A DNA stretch of 64,000 nt from Cadophora sp. MPI-SDFR-AT-0126 (lineage: Eukaryota > Ascomycota > Leotiomycetes > Helotiales > Ploettnerulaceae), in contig JAGMVK010000007.1 of NCBI GenBank assembly GCA_020747065.1, positions 1,612,001 to 1,676,000 of the forward strand, read 5' to 3'. Positions 22,698 to 34,804 of the stretch are shown here, piece by piece. The notes under the pieces were generated by a model. The model searched no databases. It worked only from the letters and a program-made list of their open reading frames with translations, and was not told the origin of the DNA. The first letter of the stretch is position 1, and each line of letters begins with the position of its first letter. The translations under genes were made by a program, and so were the position numbers.

Positions 22698-23602
22698 ATG
22701 CAGATGTGGAATTCCACCGCCGAGGAAAATCACAATTCCGAACAGTTCTACACTGTTAACACGAGTTATATGGGCGATGAAAATATTCTAGCACCGACTC
22801 ATTGGGGATATCACACGCCTGAACTACCTCGTCCTCCCGATTCTTTCCTCGACGGGCTCAATTCTGCCTCCAGTGGCCAGGGTTTTCTGGTCGAAAATCC
22901 GATCAATCAATTTTTGGGATCCGGTGACTCCCTGGATGCTTTCCCAGAGGCTATCGAGACTGATTCCCGTTTTGACTCGAACCATTAGGATTCGAATATT
23001 ACGGGAACGGTTCCTTCGAACGAGCCTTCCAACTGGCAGCAGAACGGGTACTTCGACTTGGGCTTCGATATGGACTTTCTCCAACCTTCGGGTGACAGTG
23101 TGGATACTCTCACAAATTCTTCGCAATACATTCATAATGCTCCGTCTTCTCAATCGTCATGGTCATCTCCACCTTCAGCTAATAACGAAGCTTCACTGCA
23201 TGCAATTGACCTAGTTTCGAATATGATCCCGCCGACCCTCGCCTCCGAACGTACTGGCCGCACAGATCAGATCTTCAGATGTAACGAATGCCTCAAGGAA
23301 TTCTTGCAGCGATCCCAACTCAAGTAAGTCCTTGTGAGCTTGTATCCGCCATAAAATGAATTGACAAGGATTTTAGTAAACATCTGCGCATCCATACAAG
23401 GCCACTGCAATGTGAGCTTTGTCCTCAAGACATCATCAGATTTGCTGAGCGAAAAGACTTGGATAGACACTACTGGTCTACTCATCGAACGTACGCGCAA
23501 GACAACAATATTCCGAGGGACTCGAAAGCATGTCCTGACTGCGATTATGTAGGAAGGTCGGATAATGTCAGGCGTCACCAGCAAAATCAGCATCAGCAGT
23601 GA
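22698..23602 (+). CDS. C2H2 zinc-finger protein with in-frame TAG (possible pseudogene)
   Basis: The frame runs from ATG 22698 to the donor at 23324 (GTAAGT) and resumes at 23377, ending at TGA 23600-23602. The intron is 53 bases. A TAG at 22986-22988 interrupts the same frame after 96 codons, and protein-like sequence continues directly beyond it. The C-terminus has three zinc-finger units: FRCNECLKEFLQRSQL then NKHLRIH, LQCELC ... DLDRHYWSTH, and ACPDCDYVGRSDNVRRHQ with a final His. The N-terminal part is acidic and Ser/Asn-rich, as in fungal transcription regulators. Three readings are possible: a nonsense mutation (CAG to TAG would be one base); a shorter intact protein of 159 residues from the in-frame ATG at 23070; or an unrecognised intron removing the TAG. 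I found no good donor in the right phase, so the second or first is likelier. Confidence 0.68.
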
Positions 23603-24660
23603 CAGACTACATGGATTGTGGACGGGGTCTGGTTATTTTCTCTTTCGTTTCTTTTTCCTTTCTATGTCTATATTTCAGTTTGTAGAACGGTTCCGGTCTG
23701 CGGATATTATTCCTTGGGAGCTGGATTTTGTTTTCCATTTCCCCTGCTGTAGCCGGTACAGATAGCGAACAAGTCTGTGAAAATCAAAGCTTTTGGTAAT
23801 TCTTCATGGCCTGGCCCCTTGGAGACAGATTTATGATATCACGTTTGGCATTGAGCTAGAAAAAATACTTGGTTCAATAGTGAATGAGCGTAGTTGAGTG
23901 CTTGGTGTGCATTTTAAAGTTCTTTAGGAATTGTGACCCTTTTAAATGGCAGAGCTAGATCAGTATAGGGTGATTCCTTTGGTACTCGCGCCTTTCATCT
24001 GGAACTTTTCGGTTTCTACGGCAAATTTGATAGTGCGGCTGCCATGACGCCTAAAGTGGCTCACAAGGGAGTCTCCCATGTAGGTTACAGTGTCAACAAC
24101 GCCAAGAGCAGTCAGCCTATGGAGCTGTGGATATAGGCACTCCGCGGCTGAAGGTTTCAAGTCCGCACGAGTTGAGTGGAGCCAGCTGTACATTATTCTT
24201 GGTGTTATGCAGGCATGTGACGTACCTATTCATACATGCAGTCGTCTGCATTAGTGAGGCAGTCTGCATTAGTGAGGCCGTCGGCATTAGTGAGGCCTCG
24301 TGCATAGATTTCTGTTCAGGCGTCTTCGGCCAGTGAGGCTGACAGCAGGTTAAGCGTCTTAGCCGTTGTGTCCTTTTTTGATTAGGTACCAGTGCTACCA
24401 AGGCAAATCTTTACTAACGCCTGCACTCATAAAATTTGGCAGTTCATTTGTCTTGGAATAAGCCATTTATGAATCTCCCAGTCGCTAGCATTGTGATTGT
24501 TGCTCCAAGAACTGAAGCTGAACAATTCTTACTGATCTCAATTCGTCATTCCAAATTGATATTTGCCTATAAATTTTGATCAAGACCAATTCGTCTTATG
24601 AAATTGGAGCTCTGAGTTCCCCTGATCATCGATCTCAGAATTTGCGGGGAGAAACCTAAG
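23603..24660. other. Intergenic spacer upstream of Dicer gene
   Basis: No supported gene. It contains an 18-base tandem repeat at 24244-24297 and presumably the Dicer-like promoter. Short frames over the repeat are repeat-driven. Confidence 0.6.
24244..24297. repeat. 18-base tandem repeat, three copies
   Basis: Units start at 24244, 24262 and 24280 with the consensus GTCTGCATTAGTGAGGCM. The third has one T-to-G change, and a partial unit follows to about 24307. The period is a multiple of three, so each frame reads as a six-residue repeat, but no gene context supports translation. Confidence 0.9.
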
Positions 24661-27600
24661 ATGGCAAATCATGATGAACCATTGCCAGCGCCAGTTCCAG
24701 CTTCTCTAGTGCATGAGCACATCCTGGAGGGGAATTTCTTGGAATACAATTGTCTTCCTTCTTTGGTCACAGACACGATTCCACATATCGACACTCGTGG
24801 AGATAGTAATTTCGACTCGAGACCGTACCAGCTGGAGATGTTGGAAGAAAGCATCAAGAGGAATATTATTGTTGCGGTAAATATATCCGTCCTCAGCCTC
24901 TGCGAATTCATCAGTCTAACAGTCTTTGTTTCAGATGAATACCGGTAGCGGCAAAACACATGTGTAAGATTCAATATGTTCATCCCGAGACCTTTATGCT
25001 CCTTCGGCATGCTAAAATCTCATCCCCAGGGCTGTTCTGCGTATCAAACACCAGATCCAGATTTCATCGTCTCCAAAGGTTCGTGTCAACTCTGCAATGT
25101 ATATAGCTATGTAGCTAACAAAGTTTCAGCTCATATGGTTCCTGGCACCAACAATTGCCCTTTGCTCTCAGCAATTTGGTGTTCTTCGTTCCCAGATATC
25201 CTCAGTACAAATCAAATCTTTCACCTCGGCTGATAACGTTGATCGGTGGACAGAGAAAGCCATCTGGGACGGCATGCTGGCAGATACCAGAATTGTTGTG
25301 TCAACCTTCGCCGTCTTGCATGAAGCACTTTGCCATGGATTCGTTAGCATCGGTTCGCTAGCTCTCATTGTTTTTGATGAAGGTGAGTGACAAGTCATTC
25401 CAGCATTTCCATGACATCTCTCTAACAGAGTTAGCACATAATTGCATTGGAAGAAGTCCTGGTAGCAAGATCATGACAGATTTCTATTGGCCAGCGAAAC
25501 ACTCCAAGCAATATGTGCCGCATATTCTTGGACTAACGGCAAGTCCGGTTATTGGCTCCAAAGTCGAAGCTATGGACACCCTCGAATCGGTCCTAGATTC
25601 TGTATGCAGAAGTCCTCATATCCAGAGAGAGGAATTGTTGCTTCACGTGAACCTACCGGATTTAGTCCCCGTCTATTTTGAAGCGAGCGAGGCCTTCTCA
25701 ACCGCTCTCACGTCCGTCATGAAAAACTTGCTTGAGGCCTACCGAAAGCTTGATATCTACGCAGACCCGGAAATCATAAGCTTGAAGTCTCAAAACACCA
25801 AGTCTAGCAGGGACAAAATGGCAAAGGCATTAATGAGCAAGAATACCTTCATACAAAGTCAGATGAAAACAATGAATCGACGCGCAGGTGAAATGTGCCA
25901 AGTCTTGGGACATTGGGCAGCCGATTTCTTCATCCTCCAAGCTATCTCCACTCTCATACGATCTTCTGACTTGAAGCATATCACGACAACCACATGGAAG
26001 GATGCTGAGAGACGATATCTTGTCAACGTTTTGCGCAACGTGGATATATCCCCAGATAATTTAACTGCGCTGTCCGAAACCTCAATCTCCAACAAAGTCA
26101 GCTCTCTCGTCAAATTTCTTCAGTCTTGTGACGAACAGACTACTGGCATAATCTTTGTCAAACAGCGAACAACTGCGTTTCTGCTCCAGGATCTCCTCTC
26201 GATACATCCGGCGACAAGCAAGCGTCTTCGCTTTGGCACCGTGGTCGGAGCCTCCCAGAAAGCTGCAGGAAAGCGAGATTTGTTTGAAATAGCCACACAC
26301 AAGGATGCTCTGAGCAGTTTCCGGTCCGGAGATATCAATATCCTCATTGCAACAAGCGTACTTGAAGAGGGAATCGACGTTCCGCGATGTCATCTGGTAA
26401 TCTGCTTCGATGAACCCTCGAGTCTCAAGTCGTATATCCAACGTAGAGGGAGGGCCCGATTGCCTGGATCAAGATGGGCACTGTTGCTGGAACATTCATC
26501 ACGAGATCATACTAGACAATGGGAGGATCTAGAACTGGAGATGAAGAAAAAATACGAGGATGAACGAAGGGAAGTGCAAGAACTTATAGAGTCTGAGATT
26601 TGTGAGGAAGACTTGTGCAGAAGTCGTCATTTCAGAGTACCAAGTACCGGCGCTTGGCTTGATTTGGATAACGCGAAAGGACATCTCCAATGCTTTTGCT
26701 CTCGACTTTCCACTCAACCTACTGTGGACATGCGGCCAGTTTACATCATCATGAAAGGAAACGAAGGCGAGAATGGCGACGACAACCAAGCGTTATACAG
26801 AGCAAAAGTTATTTTACCAACCACACTTGATCCTAGCATGCAAGTTTTCATCAGTAAAATGCTCTGGCGCTCCGAAAAGAATGCTATGAAAGATGCGGCA
26901 TTCGAAGCATACACTGCTCTGTATCATGCAGGACTTGTCAATGATCATCTACTACCACTAAGTTTTATGGAACCTTCAATTCGTATTCAGAAGGGAGACT
27001 CTTCTGTTGAGATCCGTGAGCAGTTCAACCCTTGGCCGTCAATTGCTCATGCTTGGGAGAATAGGGAGAAGCTGCAACGACGTGTTTTGGCCTTGAAAGA
27101 TGAGCACGGGCTGGTAAAATGCGAGATCGAAATGTCGATACCCGTTGATCTCCCAGAACTTGAACCAGTTCTGATATTTTGGGATGCTTCTACTCAGTGG
27201 AAGCTTGAGAGTGGACCACCGAGGAAGGTAGAGTACTGCGATCAACAGGTGGAGCATACTGCAACATTACTCTCACTTGCGCATGGACACCGATGGAAAG
27301 TTGAACAAATGCGACATGCGGTAGTCTTCGAGGCACTGAATGCAGAAATCAGCCCACTACAGCTCGGGTCCATTTCTCTGGTTGACGACGATGTTGCCGA
27401 TGAATCGATGGGCCTACTCAGAGATTCTCAAAATTGTGGCTACCCATATCTACTCCACAAATGTCTATCATCCAAGCCATCTATCCAATCGGTACAACAC
27501 CCTCATAAAGATTATGAGTCATTCTCTTCGAATCAGCCTTTTGTGGCACTGAAGAAGTGGCCCCGCCGCTCGGATTTTCTTCATTCAGTCGCTGCAGAAC

Positions 27601-29242
27601 CAGGCACAGTCGGCAAAGAATACTTCAGTGTCCTGCCGCGATCTAGACTCAATAGGGATGCTATACCAACTGCTTTCTCTCAGTTTTCGCCAATCATTCC
27701 ATCCTTCTTACACAAAATCGAAATTGAACTTGTCGTTAAGGAGCTTTGCTCATCCCTGTTTGCCGATGTCGACATCTCCAACACGGCAATAATTCGAAAA
27801 GCAATCAGCACTTCTGGTGCACGGGAAGAAGACGACTATCAAAAGCTTGAGTTCCTGGGGGATTCTGTTTTGAAAATGCTTGTTTCGATCTTCTTGACTT
27901 CCAAGCGTGAGTAGCCGCTCCCTTCTTGCTCACTGTGGTGTATTCACGGAAACCTGGTATATCAGTTATCAAAGAAAGCTGACTCGATTCAATAGATAAT
28001 CACTGGCCGGAAGGCTACTTATCCGCCAAAAGAGCTGCGATTGTGTCGAATGCTCGGTTATGCAAAGCTGCTATCGATTGTGGTTTGGATAAGTTTATCT
28101 TTACGGACGTCTTTACGGGAAAGGGATGGCGTCCTCTTTATGTAGAAGAACTACTGGCATGTGAAGAGAGTGGGACTAGGCGCGTCTCGAGCAAGTCGAT
28201 CGCTGATGTTGTGGAATCCCTCATTGGCGCCGGATGGAAAATGGGGGGTTTCCAAACATCACTGTCAATTGCTCAAATTTTCTTGCCAGAGATTGACATG
28301 CCAAGCATTGAAGTTGGAAGGGCGCAGTTGTTTGATGTTGCACCCGTGGATGTTCCAATACCGGAAGACCTATGTCAACTGGAGAGCCTTGCCGGTCATG
28401 CTTTCATGAAGAAGTCCCTGATCATCCAAGCCATGTCGCACAGATCTGACAATACCGCAACTACCAACTACGAACGGTTGGAATTCCTTGGCGACAGTAT
28501 TCTGGAGGCCTTGATAGTCACGGAAATATCAAGGCTCGAGGAGAGCATCCCGCTTTCCTTCATGCATCAGTGCAAGACAGCCTTAGTCAATGGCGATTTC
28601 CTTGGGTTCATTGCGCTCGAGTGGAGTATAACTCAAAAGGAAACCTGTTCGAAGGAAAATCACCTGACTGGTGTCATGGAAGTGATAGAATCTGAATTTC
28701 AAATGCCACTGTGGCGGTTTATGAGACACGGAATGCTCGATGTCGGCTTAGAACAGCAAGAGATACTCCGACAGCACACATTATTACGACATGATATTCT
28801 GTCGGCAATTGAATCGGGAAGAAAACACCCTTGGACGCTATTGGCACGCCTTCAGGCGAACAAGTTCTACTCAGACATAGTAGAGAGCCTTTTAGGAGCT
28901 GTTTGGATTGACTCGGGGTCTATGGAGGCGTGCAGACAAATGTTGGACCTAATGGGGATCGTCAAGTATCTCCATAGAATTATTAGGGAAAGAGTTAATC
29001 TTTTGCACCCTAGGGAGGAGCTGGGCCTTCTGGCTGGCGGAGAGGAGGTAGTATATGAATTACATGCGTCTGAGATGGAAGACGGGAAGACTAGGAAAAG
29101 GTGCGAAGTGTTTGTGGGAGGGGATCTGATCTATGAAGGTGACCATGGGAAATGTAATGATGAAGCAAAGACAATAGCCGCTGAAGGGGCGATAGCTGAG
29201 CTAATGCTTGTAAATGAGAATTCAAGATCTAGGAGGTCGTAA
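24661..29242 (+). CDS. dcl2: Dicer-like protein 2 (RNA interference ribonuclease)
   Basis: Six exons: 24661-24876, 24935-24963, 25030-25078, 25130-25382, 25435-27906 and 27996-29242, giving 1421 residues, the usual DCL2 size. It cleaves long double-stranded RNA into small interfering RNAs, mainly in antiviral and transposon silencing. Domains in order: DExD/H helicase with MNTGSGKT (73-80, split from exon 1) and DEAH (181-184, split by an intron); helicase C domain with IATSVLEEGIDVPRC and YIQRRGRAR (516-524); a Dicer-dimerisation-type segment; RNase IIIa with EFLGD (Glu988, Asp992) and DVVE (Asp1077, Glu1080); RNase IIIb with EFLGD (Glu1169, Asp1173) and DIVE (Asp1300, Glu1303). All catalytic acids are present. 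No clear PAZ domain is visible, as is common in fungal DCL2. The C-terminal region could hold a degenerate dsRNA-binding fold. The tiny exons 2 and 3 are set by GTAAGA and GTTCGT donors; the fifth intron has a GCTGACTC branch. The gene appears intact. Confidence 0.95.
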
Positions 29243-32200
29243 GGCAAATAGCAGCAGGAAGGCATCAACCCCATGGCAGCCAAGATGGAATTCCCTGTGC
29301 AGACTTCAAAATCTGTAGTCTAAATGGCCTTCATACAGATAATTTTTGGGTCGTAACCTTTTGTCCGGCTCTGAGAGGTTACTCATAACCAGGTAAGGGA
29401 TTGTGTTATCAAATTCAATTTGACTGAAACCCGTATAGTTCCTCTTCAGCTTGAAGAGTCTAACATTATAATATGCTAGCGCACGACTAGTGATTTGCTG
29501 TGTGAATGATTCGAGATCTTGGGTCTAGAAACTTGGATATAAGAGGCGGGCAATTAAGTCGAGTTGAAGGAACGTCGAACTTGACCTGATTACGAAGCTC
29601 TGCGATATGACTTGACGTTGTGAGGCTGACCTACCGAAAGCGAAGGAAAGCAGCCCAATGCTCCTCAGTCTGTGGTCGTATGTGGCAGAAGTAACGTTTT
29701 CTAGGTATAGATAGAGTCAAAAAGTGGTGGTTGTGAAGATCAAGAATTCCTGGGCAGAGAAAAAGGTGGTCGATTGAGGCGTCTTGCTACAATGCAGCAA
29801 ACACTTCAACATCATCGCAACTGCAAAGATATTAATATAGTATTAGGGTATGACATTATTGATTAACTATTTTTAGAGTATCTATATGCGTAGCATTTCA
29901 TTTAAGGAGTTGTTATTCAAGAAACAGCACAGCAAAGAACTTAGCTTTGGTGTTCTTGAAGTGCCTCATCGGCCAGATAAATCTCCGCCCCACCAGAGAT
30001 CCTCTCCGGGAGGGAATTCAGCGGCCAGGTTTGACAACCGGAGAGATCATGATGCAGTTGTTATATGTTTCCGGTAGAATATAATAGTTATATCATTTTT
30101 TTGGTCTCTAGTTTCTCCGGCCAGTTCGCTTTCAGCATAGAACACACTAAACTAGTACGGCCACACACTGATAGATAATCTCAGACCACTTCTTCTATCC
30201 CTTCTCTTCCTTTATTCATCAGCTGTAGTATCACGCTTCTGGCTATGATGAGACAATGCTCACGCGCGAAAGCGTGTTAGTTATTATTGAACGAACCACT
30301 GGAGAAATCCTTTCGGATCGTCATGATAAGTGTGAACATTTAGAACTGAGCCTCAGCCCCGCCCGCATCATGCATGTATCTTCCCTTCTTTCATTTCTCG
30401 CTCAATAGATCGGTTGTAATTTATGAGAAGCCTTCCCACGCAGTTGGCTGGTGGTTTGCAGTTTTGAGAATGGAAGTCGTGACTTACTGAGACTGCAAGT
30501 GAAAGATACTTGAGCGAGGGAAACACTTGCCGTGCTGGCCCGATCCTTGTCCTCATCTAGTAGAACTTTCCTCCAGGCATTTAATATGACTCAATATTGC
30601 GCGAGAGACTGAGAACTTCATCGGTAATGATAATAACATTCCTTCGCTGCAGCAAGACTTGCTCACATCAATAAGAGTCTGCCCAGAATCTTGGACCATT
30701 TCCTCATTTCCGCCGCCATCCTTCCTCTCCTTTCGCTTCGCTTGCCCACATCACAGAAGGAAATTTCGCAATTCGCGTGCCTCGCCACACCTCAATGACA
30801 TGGCTGTCTGTCTACGATGAACCCTGTGAGATACTGACGGTATCGTGGAGTTTTCAATCTGCACGTTGAGCAAGGAAAAGAAAATTTTGATAAGATAGAT
30901 CCGTCCGTCGTCGGAAACTCTAATCCAAACCCGTCCATTGTAATCGCGATTCGTGCCTACCGGTTGTCTGGACTCTAGAATCTGGACTCATGGGTTGGAA
31001 TTCAGGAATGAGGGAGGGGTTTTAGCCGTCGCGGGATCGCGGCTCGGGAGGGGAAGGGAGAGGAGAGGGGAGGGGAGGGAGGGGGAGATGGAGGTCCAGG
31101 AAGATGGCTTGTCGTTTCACGAAGTTTTGACAAAGTGATGGGTTGCTGTGATGGATGCACGCGAGATTTGATGGCTGTTTGAAGGTTGGAGAGAGGGAGA
31201 GGAAGGATTTCTGTGTCTATCACGGCAAGACGAGGATTTCCGACTGGACCCTTCCTTTTCAATCACCTGCAATTGCTCGATTCTCAGTTCGTTGTTCGGC
31301 CCGTTTCGTTTTCCGTGGCACAGTGATGCTCTGCGATGCTTTCAGACAGAGGGGACAGCGTCATGAGCCTGAACCAGCTGGCAATACAAGATTCCGGGCG
31401 TGGAAGAAAGAACAAAGAAGTTGTTGTTGGGTGTTCTTTGAGGCTTGACAGGCCTGTGGTCATGTCAATGTCGTCGTATTTCAGGGGTTCGAAAGCTTGG
31501 CAGAGTGGCGCCTGACAGGGCCAATGAGATGCATTTCTCTCCTTGCAGTGGCGTTGTTTCAAGATTGCACCCTGCTCCCGGTACGAGCAAGCAGACGGGA
31601 GGGAAAGGAAGGCATCAGGGCTTGGAGAAGTACTCAACGATTCAACACATCATCTTATCACGACAGAACATCGAGCTTTGGAGACAACACATCAAGAAAC
31701 AGATCCAAGTAGCAGTCGACCTCAAATCTTAGCCTTCCTTGATGGCCCCTTGGCAATCCCGGCTTCTCTGGCTTCGCGGATCATTGATGCTATTCCAGGA
31801 GTCCAGGACTACCGATGACTACTTGGGAGTCCAAGTATCAATCCGCGCTCCACTTCCTGGCGGGAACTTGGAAAGTGGGAGCTTGCCGGCGGGATCTGTT
31901 CTGTTTAGTGGGATAGTGGATAGAAGTGAAAGATGCAGCTAAGCTGCTTAGTTGTATGCAGCACGCAATCCACGCATCCGATGCGATACGATGCGATGGC
32001 TTGCTCGTTCATCATCGTACAGAACAGTTCACCCTACGGAGGTACATTCTGTACCTGACCAGGCCTCTTCTTTTGTTGTGTAAGTAACCAGCGGCCATCG
32101 GCCACGGTTACTGCGTCCACGAATACGCTCGTAAATAATCTCCGGTGGGCCCTCACGCAGCGGGGGTGCTGATCTTAATAAGATTCAACACGAGGAAGGT

Positions 32201-33229
32201 GATGAAAGTGATGAGATGAGGCCTGGACGCTGGATGGAGACTGTCGATATTAGACTGTCAGCATTCAGCAGCTTCATTTGAGAAGTGTTCAGATTGAAGG
32301 GAAAGGGGGCTGCTTTATACTATACCACTACTCTTTCGATGATCACCAGACCGAGGATGGAGGTGCTGCAATATTATCCGCCAGCCGTTGTCAACGAAGT
32401 CAACGAAAGAAAGTTGAGATCAGTTGAGGGCCGCGTGAGGCTGCTGCTTGGTTGTGTGTACGTGTGCTTGGATGCCGTGTGTTCATCCCAAATGCGCGTT
32501 TCATGCTGCAGCCACAGCGAATCAGAGACCATGGGGACCTGAAAGCCCCTGAAGATGGTCCCAACTTTAGAATCCTCCTCGCAGCCCGCCGAGCTGCTGC
32601 GCCTGTTTCCTCGCCAATCAAACCGCCAATCTCGACCCCTACTGCCCTAGCACCCCCCGACTCAATTTTAGCTTGACCGGGTAGTCCACAGGCGGCCCAC
32701 TTGTTCGCCTCTTTTCCAACCTCTCAGGGGCCGCGGACGGCCTCCTCTGCATCCTCTCTCTCCTGGCCTCTTCGCCATGACACCCCTCCCCAAGCCTTTG
32801 CACTGGAGGCTTTCCAACCTCGTCGATCCCCTTTTTGGTGCCTGCAAGCCCTGTCGGCGTCATGGGAGTGCCCTGGCGCCTGCACACAAATCTCCCTCTA
32901 GCTCACATCCCCTGCTTACCGCAATCCCGCGCTTCCCTTTTGACCCTCCGCACCCCGTCCTTCTTGTTCTCGATCTTTCTCTCTTTCCTCTCCACCAAGA
33001 TTTCTCTTGACCACTACAGTCCTTACAGTCATTCTTTGCAATAGTTCTCTTTCGTTCTCAACTTCAGTCATTCTTTTCCAAGAGATCTTTGTCGAGTCGA
33101 CTTACACTCATTTACCCTACTGTTTATACCGAGAAATCTGTCAATCTACGACGTTCAACGACCATAACAAAACTTGAGAGGAGGCAATTGGTGGAAACTT
33201 GATACCTTTTCGATTATCCATATTTCAAA
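29243..33229. other. Long spacer with 5S fragment
   Basis: About 4 kb without a supported protein gene. It holds the truncated 5S unit at 29654-29752 and an AT-rich segment near 29830-30110. G-rich runs occur near 31045-31085. From about 32690 to 33229 a CT-rich stretch looks like the promoter and leader of the secreted-protein gene. Open frames on both strands near 31-33 kb are compositional. Confidence 0.55.
29654..29752 (-). pseudogene. Truncated 5S rRNA copy with its upstream promoter flank
   Basis: On the minus strand, 29683 down to 29654 matches the first 30 bases of the 5S gene at 16.5 kb with one difference (GAGCATTGGG against GAGAATTGGG). Bases 29684-29752 match its upstream flank, including TATA at 29706-29709 at the same spacing. 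The 5S body and terminator are missing. Because the flank outside the transcript is copied too, this is a DNA-level duplication rather than insertion of a processed RNA. It cannot make a 5S rRNA. Confidence 0.8.
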
Positions 33230-34804
33230 ATGCAGTTCACGACTGTAGCATCTCTCGGCCTCTTCGCCGCCTTGGCCTCTGCTAGCCAACATGTTCCTCA
33301 ACACTTCCACCACCGCCGTCAATACAACACCAGTGTCCCATCCACTACTTTGACCGTCTACGCAACCGAGGTGTACACAATCACCAGCTGTGCTGCCACC
33401 GTCACTGACTGCCCAGCGGAGCAATCTACCTCCGAGCAGGTCATCACCAGCACCGTCGCTGCTTATACGGTAAGAATGGAATAGAAATGAAAAGGTGGAA
33501 CGATTGTTGACATTGTTGTCTTAGACTGTTTGCCCAGTTGCCGAGGCTGCATCCGCCAGCTCTGCTGTTCTCTCTTCCTACTCTGCTCTTGCTTCCAGCA
33601 CCGCAAAGGGCCCCGTTTCAACCCCTCTTGGAACTGGATCCCCAGTCAAGCCATACCCAACGGGCGAGAGCGAGACCACCCCAGCTGCCCCTATCGGAAC
33701 TGGATTCACCACCAAGGGCGAGGTTGTCTACCCAACCGCAAGCGGATCTGAGAGCGTTGTCTTGACCTATACCCTTGGATCAGGAACTTCCACCACTGTT
33801 GTCACCACCACCATCAAGCACACTCAGACCGCTACCGTTTATGCCACCAAGCCAGGATCTCCAGAGGAGTCTGGTTCTCTTACTGCCGGTGTCCCAACCT
33901 CCACTGAGTTGACCACCACCATCACCGGTAAGCGAGTTTCTTGTTTATTTTGTCAGTTGAGACATGGAACTCGGCAGTCTCTTTTGTAGCCGAAACATCC
34001 ACTTCCGCGTTCATTGCATCGTACAAAAGGCTTTTCTAACATAATCGAATAGGTACCTCAACCAGCACCCGTTATATCACCGTTCTCCCAGCCCCATCTG
34101 CCAGCGGTTCCCAAGGTATTGCTGGCTCATCCGAGTGTGTCCCAGTTACCGTCACTGTCGTATGTATTTTCCAAGCGAACATCACAGGAACAGTATTGAC
34201 CATTCCATAGACCCAAGCCACCGCAACTGTCACTGTCACCGCCCCAGCTTACCCAACAAGCACCGGTGCCAACTCTGGCGATGTTACCACTGCCCCAGGT
34301 GCCGAGAGCGTCCCAACGGAGACTGCTCCCAACAGCGAGATTGTCTCCCTGAGCACCGCTACCGTTATCCCAGTCCCATACGTATGTTGCCCAAGAAGTG
34401 ATTCTCATGAAAATGTCTTACTAACAATGACATAGTCCACCGGTGCCCCATACGGCAATGCCACCATGTCCACTAAGACCAAGAAGAAGTGCTCTTCTGT
34501 CTTCCCATCAGGCTACAGCACTGGAGCCCCCTCCGGCGCCGCCATCCCAACCGGCAGCTACCCAATCAAGCCAGTTGAGTCCTCCAAGCCAGCAGGTGTC
34601 GCCAGCCCAACTGGTGCCTACCCATCTTACCCAGTTGAGTCCGCACCAGCATCCAGCTCTACCGCCGAGGGACCAGCCACCACCCCTGCCGGATACCCAG
34701 TCAAGTCCGAGTCCGCTGCCCCAAGCACCACTTCCACCGCTGAGGGTGTTGTCAGCTCCTCTGCTCCCGCTGGATACCCAGTGAACGCCTACCCAACCTA
34801 CTAA
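33230..34804 (+). CDS. Secreted Ser/Thr/Pro-rich cell-wall-type protein
   Basis: Exons are 33230-33469, 33525-33927, 34053-34159, 34211-34381 and 34436-34804, giving 429 residues. Introns are 55, 125, 51 and 54 bases with GTAAG or GTATGT donors and TTGAC / TACTAAC branch sites. An N-terminal signal peptide is clear (MQFTTVASLGLFAALASAS). After a basic HHRRQ site come motifs of the TTLTVYATEVYTITSC / TVTDCP type, seen in fungal wall and chitin-associated proteins, then Thr/Ser/Pro-rich sequence suited to O-mannosylation. The C-terminal third has loose repeats around PAGYPVK, PTGSYPIK and PTGAYPSYPVE. There is no C-terminal hydrophobic GPI-anchor signal. Codon use is strongly biased (CCA for Pro, ACC for Thr), which suggests high expression. 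Role in the wall or matrix is inference. Confidence 0.85.

Noticed and set aside
29830..30130. Possible small inverted-repeat transposon in the AT-rich stretch
   Set aside because: I looked for matching inverted ends around the CGGCCAG sequences and found none that pair convincingly.
34436..34804. GPI-anchor signal at the end of the secreted Ser/Thr-rich protein
   Set aside because: The C-terminus (GYPVNAYPTY) has no hydrophobic tail.
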